Notes under the pieces: generated by a model
What the model saw: only the letters and a program-made list of their open reading frames with translations
Told to the model about the DNA's origin: nothing
Databases searched by the model: none
Shown: piece after piece, positions 7,754-14,216 of the stretch
Numbering within the stretch: the first letter of the stretch is position 1
How the letters are laid out: each line of letters begins with the position of its first letter
NCBI GenBank assembly: GCA_017960065.1
Contig: JAGCZK010000172.1
Location: 1 to 17,958 of the forward strand
Direction: 5' to 3'
Length of the DNA: 17,958 bases
DNA from: Paludibacteraceae bacterium
GTDB taxonomy: Bacteria > Bacteroidota > Bacteroidia > Bacteroidales > Paludibacteraceae
Position numbers and translations under genes: made by a program

Positions 7754-8360
7754 TTTGGTACCGCTCGAAACATATCATACAAGCAGCATAACAACGGCCA
7801 TCGCGGCGGTTGTTATGCTCTTTTTCGTATCTTGCTCGCCGTCGATCAAAAAGGACGGGTCGTTGTGCAGCAACCGCGACTCTGTGCCCGTGATGGTGAC
7901 CTACGACGTCAATACGGTCATATCCGATTCGGGAATCACCCGCTACCGCGTGACTGCCCCCGAGTGGGCGGTGTACGACCGCACCTGTGAACCCTATTGG
8001 CTTTTTCCGAAAGGGATTCATCTCGAAAAATTTGACGAACAGCTCGAAGTCTATGCCAAAGTCGATGCCGATTCGGCCATTTATTTTTCCGATACGGAAA
8101 TCTGGCACCTGGTGGGCAATGTCAATGCCATGAATGTGGAGGGGGAGCATTTCGAGTCGGAACTGCTGATTGTTTCGCAAAACGAAGACCGGGTCTATAC
8201 CGACAAGTTTATCAAAATCACCCAGAAAAAACGCATCATCAACGGCACAGGCTTTGAATCCAACCAAACCCTGTCGCGTTACACCATTCTGAATCCGCAA
8301 GGCGTATTCCCCTTGGAAGACAACGAAGAATCCGCCGATTCCACGCAAACAGCCCAATAA
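7746..8360 (+). CDS. lptC: LPS export lipoprotein LptC
   Basis: 204 residues if started at GTG 7746, overlapping the TPR gene by 8 nt. LptC sits at the inner membrane and passes LPS from the LptB2FG transporter to LptA on the way to the cell surface. The N-terminus has a hydrophobic segment ending in a lipobox-like FFVSC (Cys at 7833, residue 30), so it is probably a lipoprotein, as usual for this family in Bacteroidota. The LptC/OstA-like beta-jellyroll follows: ITRYRVTAPEWAVYD, LFPKGIHLEKFDE, ADSAIYFSDTEIWHLVGNV, ESELLIVSQNEDRVYTDKF and INGTGFESNQTLSRYTI, with the usual TD near the end of the third block. The start is uncertain: TTG 7755 is possible, and ATG 7815 would remove most of the signal. 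Coupled to corC 3 nt downstream. Confidence 0.88.
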   Translation: MTDLVPLETYHTSSITTAIAAVVMLFFVSCSPSIKKDGSLCSNRDSVPVMVTYDVNTVISDSGITRYRVTAPEWAVYDRTCEPYWLFPKGIHLEKFDEQLEVYAKVDADSAIYFSDTEIWHLVGNVNAMNVEGEHFESELLIVSQNEDRVYTDKFIKITQKKRIINGTGFESNQTLSRYTILNPQGVFPLEDNEESADSTQTAQ

Positions 8361-8363
8361 CGA

Positions 8364-9611
8364 ATGAATACCGTCATCATCATCCTGACCGCCCTCTTCT
8401 TTTCCGCGTTCTTCTCGGGAATGGAAATCGCCTTCGTGTCGGCCAACAAACTGCTGGTCGAGATGGAGCGTCACAAGGACTCAATGTACTCGTCGGTGTT
8501 GTCGTTGTTCTACTCCCGTCCCGACCGTTTCATTTCCACCATATTGGTCGGCAACAACATCGCCCTCGTCATTTACGGTATCCAAATGGCCGATTTGCTC
8601 AAGCCTTACCTCGAGCTGCTGACCGACTCTCCGACTTTGGTCGGCGTTTTGCAGACCCTGATTTCGACCCTGCTCATTCTGATTGCCGGCGAATGGCTGC
8701 CCAAAACCCTGTGCAAGATCAATCCGAATTTCTGGCTCAAGGCGACCGCGTATCCCACGCTGCTGATTTACATCCTGCTCTATCCGATTTCGTGGTTCAT
8801 GTCGGCCGTGTCGAACGCCATTATGCGCCTGTTCGGCCTCGAAACGCGGATCAACGCGCACTATATGGTAGGCAGGGTGGACCTCGACGTGCTGTTGCAG
8901 GAGTCGGTGGACAATGTGGAGAATAAAGAAGTGGAAAACGAGGTGAAGCTGTTTCAGAACGCCCTCGACTTTTCGAAGGTGAAGCTGCGCAACTGCATGG
9001 TGCCCCGCACCGAACTGGTGGCGGTCGAGTACAACACCTCGCTGCAGGAGCTGACCGACGAGTTTGTGCAGTCGGGCTGTTCCAAAATTCTGGTGTATCG
9101 CGAAAATATCGACGACATTATCGGCTATATCCATACCATTGAGCTGTTTAAGCGGCCGGCCAAATGGCAGGACAAAATCATGCTGGTGCCGGTGGTGCCC
9201 GAAACCATGCCAGCCAACAAGCTGATGAACCTCCTGCTGCTCAAGAAAAAGAGCATGGCCATTGTGGTCGATGAGTTTGGCGGAACCGCCGGAGTGGTGA
9301 CCCTCGAAGACATTGTCGAAGAAATTTTCGGCGAAATTGAAGACGAACACGACACGCAGGAGTATGTCGCCAAGCGTCTGAACGAAAACGAATTTGTCCT
9401 TTCGGGTCGCCTCGAGGTCGATGATGTGAACGACCGTTTTGATTTAGATTTGCCTGTTTCTGAGGATTATATGACGATAGCGGGCATGGTGCTCGCCATC
9501 TTCCAAGGCTTCCCGAAAGCCGGCACCGATATCGAACTGAAAAGCTACCGCCTGAAAATTTTGCGTGCCACTCCCAATAAAATTGAACTTGTCAAGTTGA
9601 TAAAAGAGTGA
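8364..9611 (+). CDS. CNNM/CorC (HlyC) family membrane protein
   Basis: 415 residues. Order of domains: DUF21/CNNM membrane domain (1-about 165, with four hydrophobic segments starting TVIIILTALFFSAFFSGMEIAF), a Bateman pair of CBS domains beginning at MVPRTELVAV (M212) with the second containing MAIVVDEFGGTAGVVTLEDI, then EEIFGEIEDEHD and a C-terminal CorC_HlyC domain (about 340-415; FVLSGRLEVDDVNDRF). Proteins of this build are annotated as haemolysins for historical reasons; CNNM/CorC relatives are linked to magnesium or cobalt efflux, and GldE of Flavobacterium gliding bacteria has the same layout. No gliding genes are seen here, so ion transport is the safer reading. Last gene of the TPR-lptC group; a hairpin follows its stop immediately. 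Confidence 0.9.
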   Translation: MNTVIIILTALFFSAFFSGMEIAFVSANKLLVEMERHKDSMYSSVLSLFYSRPDRFISTILVGNNIALVIYGIQMADLLKPYLELLTDSPTLVGVLQTLISTLLILIAGEWLPKTLCKINPNFWLKATAYPTLLIYILLYPISWFMSAVSNAIMRLFGLETRINAHYMVGRVDLDVLLQESVDNVENKEVENEVKLFQNALDFSKVKLRNCMVPRTELVAVEYNTSLQELTDEFVQSGCSKILVYRENIDDIIGYIHTIELFKRPAKWQDKIMLVPVVPETMPANKLMNLLLLKKKSMAIVVDEFGGTAGVVTLEDIVEEIFGEIEDEHDTQEYVAKRLNENEFVLSGRLEVDDVNDRFDLDLPVSEDYMTIAGMVLAIFQGFPKAGTDIELKSYRLKILRATPNKIELVKLIKE

Positions 9612-9637
9612 TTTTTTTCACAATTGTGTGAGAAAAA
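9612..9637 (+). repeat. AT-rich hairpin containing the palindrome CACAATTGTG, between corC and ppiD
   Basis: Starts on the base after the corC stop. Left arm 9612-9622 pairs with right arm 9627-9637 over 11 bp (one G-T pair) around the loop ATTG. The core 9619-9628 is a perfect 10-bp palindrome. There is no T-run after the right arm, so it is not a standard plus-strand terminator. It lies just upstream of and partly over the ppiD -33 region, so an operator or transcript-end hairpin are both possible. Confidence 0.5.
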
Positions 9638-9642
9638 AGTTG

Positions 9643-9650
9643 TATATTCG
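9643..9650 (+). promoter_or_regulatory. -7 box of the ppiD promoter
   Basis: TATATTCG is one base off TAnnTTTG and ends 48 nt before ATG 9699. A TTG at 9624-9626 lies 16 nt upstream, somewhat close for a -33 element. The predicted transcript start near 9657 excludes translation from the upstream in-frame TTG at 9624. Confidence 0.45.
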
Positions 9651-9663
9651 CACCCTGATTACA

Positions 9664-9673
9664 GTTTCGAAAC
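9664..9673. repeat. Perfect palindrome GTTTCGAAAC in the ppiD leader
   Basis: A 10-bp perfect palindrome about 7-16 nt after the predicted transcript start and 26 nt before the start codon. Its position suits a repressor site or a weak leader hairpin; no known regulator is recognised. Confidence 0.35.
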
Positions 9674-9698
9674 AAATAATACAAAAAAAGCTTATAAA

Positions 9699-11807
9699 AT
9701 GGCACTTTTAGAAACAATTCGTCAAAAAAGAATTTTCTTGTTCACCATCATTGGATTGGCTTTGCTGCTGTTCATTATCGGTGACTTGGATTTCCGTGCG
9801 CTTTTCGGAGACTCTCCTACCGAAGTGGCGGTAGTTGAAGGGGAAAAGCTGGATTACAAGGATTATGAAGAGCGTATCGCCGAAGGGGTCGCCTTCTACG
9901 AAATGCAGTATGGCGTCAACAACCTCGATGCCCAGACACAGGAGCAGGTACGTTCCATGGTGTGGAACTCCTTTGTCAGCGAGACCCTGATTGGCAAGCA
10001 GTGCGAAAAACTCGGCCTGAAGGTATCCGATGAGGAAGTGGCCGACCGCATTGTCGGTGACAACCCCCATCCGATCCTCGCTCAAATGCGTTTGTTCTAC
10101 AATCCCGACAAAGGTGGTTTTGACCCCGATATTCTGCAAAGCATGTTCTCGGTGATTTCGGATTACGAAAACAACGGAAGCAGCCAATACAACCCCGAAT
10201 ATGTCGAGAAGTTGAAAAAATACTGGTCGTTTATGACCCGTCTGGTGCGCAACACCATGCTTCAGGACAAATATCAGGCCCTGACGTCCACCTCGTTTAC
10301 GGTGAACGATGTCGAACTGAAAAAATTCTACGACACCAAGCAGACCTGCGACTTCAGCTATGTGATGCAGCCCTATTACCAGCTGGCCGACTCGATGTTC
10401 CAATACACCGACAAGGAGTTGATGACCCGCTACAAACAGGAGGAGTCGAAGTTCCAACAGGAGCAGGAGACCCGTACGGTCGAAGTGCTGACCTTTGCCA
10501 TCGCTCCCTCGGCCGACGATTTCAACCAGGCCAAGAGCGACATCGAGGCCTTGAAAGAGGAATTTGCCGTGACCGAAGAATATGAGTCGTTTGTCAATAT
10601 GAACTCCGACCAACAGTACAGCAATGTGGCCGTGAGCGAAGCCGATGTCGATGCCGACCTGAAGGATTTCGCCTTCTCGGCCTCTACCGGCGATTTGATG
10701 CCTCCGACCCTGTTTAACCGTACCTACAAAATGGCCCGTGTGGTGGAGACCGGTATTATGGAGCCGGATTCCATCCAGTTCGAACACATCCTGTTGTACG
10801 AAAACACGCCGGAACGTACGGCTGCTGTGGCCGACAGCCTGATGAACGAATTGAAGAAGGGTGCCGATTTCGCCACCTTGGCTCAAAACTACTCCAAAGC
10901 CCAGTCGGCCCAATCGGGTGGCCAGTTGGGTTGGATGCGTCTTGCCGACGGCTTGGACGCAACCCTCTTGTCAGAAGCCAAAAAGAACGCCAACAATGTG
11001 CCGTTCCTGCTGGATTTTGGCGGTACCAAACAGATTTTCCGTGTAACCGATCGCACCAAACCGGTACGCAAGGTGAAACTGGCCGTGATTACCCGCGAGG
11101 TTTCGCACTCGAATGCGACGTACTCCACGATTTATTCCAAAGCCAGCCAGTTCATTGCCACCAACCGCGATCAAGAGTCGTTTGAAGCGGCAGCAGTGCC
11201 CGACAGCGGCTTCTTCTTGCGTGCCTATACCATCAGTTCCGAAGATTATCGCGTAGGCGACATCAACGATGCCCGTGCCTTGGTACGCTGGGCTTACAAA
11301 GCCGATCAGGGCGATGTGACCGAAGATGTGTACGATTGTGGCGACAAGTTTGTGATTGCCTGCCTCAAAACGGTTAGCAAGGCCGGTGTCAAGGCCTTCG
11401 ACGAAGTGAAAGACCAAGTGCGCGTGATGGTGCTCAACGACAAGAAAGCCGAGCAAATCAAGGCCGATTTGGAGAAAAAACTGGCCGGTGGCAGCGACTT
11501 GGCTGCGTTGGGCCAGGTACAACTTTCGACCGGCGCCTCGATGGGCAACTCGTATGTGCCCGGTATCGGTAACGAACCGAAAGTGGCCGGTGCGCTCTCG
11601 AAACTGACGACCGACAAGGTGTTGATTCAGGCAGGCAACGCCGGCGTATATGCCATGCAGTTGCAAAAGAACAACGAGGCGGTCGCCGAGTTTGACGCCG
11701 CAACCGAGTTGAACCAATATGTTGGCCGCAACCCCTACAGCTACCTGCTCTTCGAAGCCCTGAAAGGTGCAGCGAAGATCAACGACAAGCGAATCAATTT
11801 CGAGTAA
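9699..11807 (+). CDS. PpiD/SurA-like periplasmic peptidyl-prolyl isomerase and chaperone
   Basis: 702 residues from ATG 9699. N-terminal MALLETIRQKRIFLF then a single membrane anchor (about 13-32, FTIIGLALLLFIIG), SurA_N-type chaperone region (EVAVVEGEKLDYKDYEERI onward, to about 225), a helical linker, and a parvulin (PpiC) domain at about 354-455 with FEHILLYENTP, GADFATLAQNYSK, SGGQLGWMRL and a second SurA/PpiD-like C-terminal part. The anchored build matches PpiD, which helps newly exported proteins leave the Sec translocon and fold before outer-membrane assembly; large versions of about 700 residues are usual in Bacteroidales. The frame opens earlier at 9624, but that region holds the promoter and a hairpin, and MALLETIRQKR is the expected N-terminus. 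It has its own promoter and a strong terminator, so it is probably expressed alone, perhaps in response to envelope stress (inference from the two palindromes). Confidence 0.92.
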   Translation: MALLETIRQKRIFLFTIIGLALLLFIIGDLDFRALFGDSPTEVAVVEGEKLDYKDYEERIAEGVAFYEMQYGVNNLDAQTQEQVRSMVWNSFVSETLIGKQCEKLGLKVSDEEVADRIVGDNPHPILAQMRLFYNPDKGGFDPDILQSMFSVISDYENNGSSQYNPEYVEKLKKYWSFMTRLVRNTMLQDKYQALTSTSFTVNDVELKKFYDTKQTCDFSYVMQPYYQLADSMFQYTDKELMTRYKQEESKFQQEQETRTVEVLTFAIAPSADDFNQAKSDIEALKEEFAVTEEYESFVNMNSDQQYSNVAVSEADVDADLKDFAFSASTGDLMPPTLFNRTYKMARVVETGIMEPDSIQFEHILLYENTPERTAAVADSLMNELKKGADFATLAQNYSKAQSAQSGGQLGWMRLADGLDATLLSEAKKNANNVPFLLDFGGTKQIFRVTDRTKPVRKVKLAVITREVSHSNATYSTIYSKASQFIATNRDQESFEAAAVPDSGFFLRAYTISSEDYRVGDINDARALVRWAYKADQGDVTEDVYDCGDKFVIACLKTVSKAGVKAFDEVKDQVRVMVLNDKKAEQIKADLEKKLAGGSDLAALGQVQLSTGASMGNSYVPGIGNEPKVAGALSKLTTDKVLIQAGNAGVYAMQLQKNNEAVAEFDAATELNQYVGRNPYSYLLFEALKGAAKINDKRINFE

Positions 11808-11835
11808 TCGTTGCATAGTTAGATTTATTAACAGA

Positions 11836-11864
11836 AAAACCGGGAGGTTGCTCCCGGTTTTTTT
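11836..11864 (+). terminator. Intrinsic terminator after ppiD
   Basis: CCGGGAG (11840-11846), loop GTTG, CTCCCGG (11851-11857), then seven T. Four A before the stem extend pairing with the T-run, so it may also work on the minus strand. It ends 28 nt after the ppiD stop begins its trailer and is the only clear terminator in the window. Confidence 0.92.
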
Positions 11865-11866
11865 GT

Positions 11867-11874
11867 TATATTTG
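11867..11874 (+). promoter_or_regulatory. -7 box of the uvrD operon promoter
   Basis: TATATTTG matches TAnnTTTG exactly and ends 50 nt before the uvrD ATG. The nearest TTG upstream (11848-11850) lies in the loop of the ppiD terminator, 16 nt away. Predicted transcript start is near 11880. Confidence 0.6.
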
Positions 11875-11881
11875 TCGTTTG

Positions 11882-11904
11882 TTCTGCAGCTACGAATTTC
11901 TGCA
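11882..11904 (+). repeat. Two direct copies of TTCTGCA in the uvrD leader
   Basis: TTCTGCA at 11882-11888 and 11898-11904, 16 bp apart (about one and a half helical turns), at or just after the predicted transcript start. The spacing would suit a dimeric regulator, but a chance repeat cannot be excluded. Confidence 0.25.
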
Positions 11905-11924
11905 AAAATAACTGAGATAACCGA

Positions 11925-14216
11925 ATGGAAATATCTGTCCTTAACCCTGCGCAGCAAGAGGCCGTCATGTACAACGAGGGGCCGTCGCTCGTCATTGCCG
12001 GTGCCGGCAGTGGCAAGACCCGTGTGTTAACCTACAAGGTGGCCTATCTGATGCATATCGGGCTTGAACCGCATCGGATTTTGGCACTGACGTTTACCAA
12101 CAAGGCCGCCAGTGAGATGAAGCAGCGCATTGCCCGCATGGTGGATGCACAGCAGGCCCGTTATTTGCAGATGGGTACGTTCCACTCGATTTTCTCCAGG
12201 ATTTTGCGTAGCGAGGCGTCGGTTATCGGCTTGAGTTCGGATTACTCGGTTTATGACACCGACGATTCGAAACGGCTGATCCGCAACATCGTCAAGGAAA
12301 TGAACCTCGACGAAAAGACCTACGCTCCGGGTGGGGTGTGGACGCGCATTTCGCATGCCAAAAACGATCTGGTCAGTGCCGAGGATTACGCTTCGTCCGA
12401 TTATGACGTGATGGATGCCCGCAACGGGCAGCCTTACATCCAAGCCATCTACAGGCAATATACCGCCCGTTGCCGTCAGGCCAATGCCATCGATTTCGAC
12501 GATATGCTGATGCTGACCTTCCGGATGTTCCGGCAGCATCCCGAAGTGCTGGAGAAATACCAGAACCTCTTCCAGTTTATTCTGGTGGACGAGTATCAGG
12601 ACACCAACCGGGTGCAGGCGCAGATTGTGCAAATGTTGGCGGCCAAGCACCATCGGGTATGCGTGGTGGGCGACGATGCCCAAAGCATCTATTCGTTTCG
12701 TGGAGCCAATATCGGCAACATTCTCCAATTCCGGAAAATCTATCCCGAGGCCAAACTGTTCAAACTGGAGCGCAATTACCGCTCCACACAGCACATTGTC
12801 AATGCCGCCGGCAGTTTGATTGCCCGAAACAAAGAGCAAATCCGCAAGGACGTCTATTCCGAACGCGAGGCCGGCGAACCGGTGCGGGTGTACGAGGTTT
12901 CGTCCGATCGCGACGAGGCCAGCCTGATTGCGCGCCAACTGGCGAGTATGCACCGGACGAAGGGTTACTCCTATGCCCAGATGGCGGTGCTTTACCGCAA
13001 CAACGCGCAGTCGCGCCAGATAGAGGATGCCTGCCGGGCAGCCAATATCCCATACCGCATCCGTGCGGGCGTGTCGTTTTACCAACGCAAGGAGGTGAAG
13101 GACGTGTTGGCCTATCTGCGCCTGATACAGAATCCTGCCGACGAAGAGGCGTTTCTGCGCATTGTCAACTACCCGGCGCGGGGCATTGGCGACACCACGG
13201 TGGGCAAATTGTCGGAAGCGGCGCACCTGCACGGCCTGCCGCTGTACGAAGTGGCGTTGACCCCCCTCAAGTATGGGGTGAATGTCAATGCCGGAACGCA
13301 AGGGAAAATCGCTGCCTTTACCGATTTGATCGGGTCGCTGGCGCTCGAAGCCGGTCAGATGAGCCTGTCGGATTTTGTCATGGCGGTGGTGGAGCGTACC
13401 GGCATTCTGAATGCCTTGAACGAAGAGCCCGAAGCCGAGTCGCTCAAACAGAACATTGAGGAAATCGTCAACATGGTCCACGAATACGAAGAGTCGAAAC
13501 TCGAACAGGGCGACGAACCGGCCAGCCTGACCGATTTTCTCATCGAGGCGGCCTTGCTGACGGATGCCGACTCCGACGACGAAAACGATCCGGTCGAACG
13601 GGTGACGCTGATGACGATTCATGCGGCCAAAGGATTGGAATTCAAGGTGGTGGTAGTGGCCGGTGTCGAAGAAAACCTGTTGCCGAGCAATCGTGCGCTG
13701 GAAGAACCGGGCGGGGTCGAAGAAGAGCGTCGCCTGATGTATGTGGCGATTACCCGTGCCGAGGACCAATGCATATTGACTTGGGCCAAACAGCGCTTTA
13801 CATACGGAAAACCGGCCTTCCCGCAAATCAGCCGGTTCCTCAAGGAGATGAATCCGAAATTTTTGTCGTTCCATCAGGAGGGAGGGGCGCGTTATGGAAG
13901 CTCGCTTGATTTTTCGCGCCGCGACTATCATTTCTTCTCGAAACCTGCGGCACCGGCGGTGTCTGTGCCCAAACCACAGTCTTCGGTCACGGGCAAACGG
14001 CTGGTCAAAATCCATCCGCAGGCTGGCGCTACCGCAGGTGCGGCCGCCAAAGCCGCCGATTTGCAGGTAGGAATGCGTATCCGTCATGGCAGTTTCGGCG
14101 ACGGCGAGATTTTGGAAATCGACCAGGCCTCCAGCTCTCCGCGAATCAAAGTCCGTTTCGACGTTGTCGGCGAAAAGACCCTGTTGCTTCAGTTTGCTAA
14201 ATTTGAACGTTTGTGA
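11925..14216 (+). CDS. uvrD: UvrD/PcrA-type superfamily 1 DNA helicase
   Basis: 763 residues with every SF1A helicase motif in order: Q-motif LNPAQQEAV (6-14), Walker A AGAGSGKT (25-32), motif Ia TFTNKAASEM (56-65), Ib GTFHSIFSRILR (84-95), Walker B/DEYQD (222-226), motif III GDDAQSIYSFRGA (249-261), motif IV LERNYRST, motif V TIHAAKGLEFK (564-574) and motif VI YVAITRAED (606-614, Arg611). The C-terminus (about 710-763, MRIRHGSFGDGEILEID) is the Tudor-like domain that in PcrA/UvrD contacts RNA polymerase. Such 3'-5' helicases act in nucleotide-excision and mismatch repair and in clearing replication-transcription conflicts. The length and RNAP-binding tail favour UvrD/PcrA over Rep. It starts the last operon and overlaps the TonB receptor by 4 nt (GTGA), an odd functional neighbour. 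Confidence 0.95.
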   Translation: MEISVLNPAQQEAVMYNEGPSLVIAGAGSGKTRVLTYKVAYLMHIGLEPHRILALTFTNKAASEMKQRIARMVDAQQARYLQMGTFHSIFSRILRSEASVIGLSSDYSVYDTDDSKRLIRNIVKEMNLDEKTYAPGGVWTRISHAKNDLVSAEDYASSDYDVMDARNGQPYIQAIYRQYTARCRQANAIDFDDMLMLTFRMFRQHPEVLEKYQNLFQFILVDEYQDTNRVQAQIVQMLAAKHHRVCVVGDDAQSIYSFRGANIGNILQFRKIYPEAKLFKLERNYRSTQHIVNAAGSLIARNKEQIRKDVYSEREAGEPVRVYEVSSDRDEASLIARQLASMHRTKGYSYAQMAVLYRNNAQSRQIEDACRAANIPYRIRAGVSFYQRKEVKDVLAYLRLIQNPADEEAFLRIVNYPARGIGDTTVGKLSEAAHLHGLPLYEVALTPLKYGVNVNAGTQGKIAAFTDLIGSLALEAGQMSLSDFVMAVVERTGILNALNEEPEAESLKQNIEEIVNMVHEYEESKLEQGDEPASLTDFLIEAALLTDADSDDENDPVERVTLMTIHAAKGLEFKVVVVAGVEENLLPSNRALEEPGGVEEERRLMYVAITRAEDQCILTWAKQRFTYGKPAFPQISRFLKEMNPKFLSFHQEGGARYGSSLDFSRRDYHFFSKPAAPAVSVPKPQSSVTGKRLVKIHPQAGATAGAAAKAADLQVGMRIRHGSFGDGEILEIDQASSSPRIKVRFDVVGEKTLLLQFAKFERL

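Noticed and set aside
9612..9637. Hairpin after corC as a standard intrinsic terminator
   Set aside because: The stem is mostly A-T pairs and no T-run follows it on the plus strand; kept only as a hairpin or operator candidate.
9624..9698. 25-residue N-terminal extension of the PpiD-like protein from TTG 9624
   Set aside because: The stretch holds a hairpin and the -7 box, and the family N-terminus begins at ATG 9699 just before the membrane anchor.
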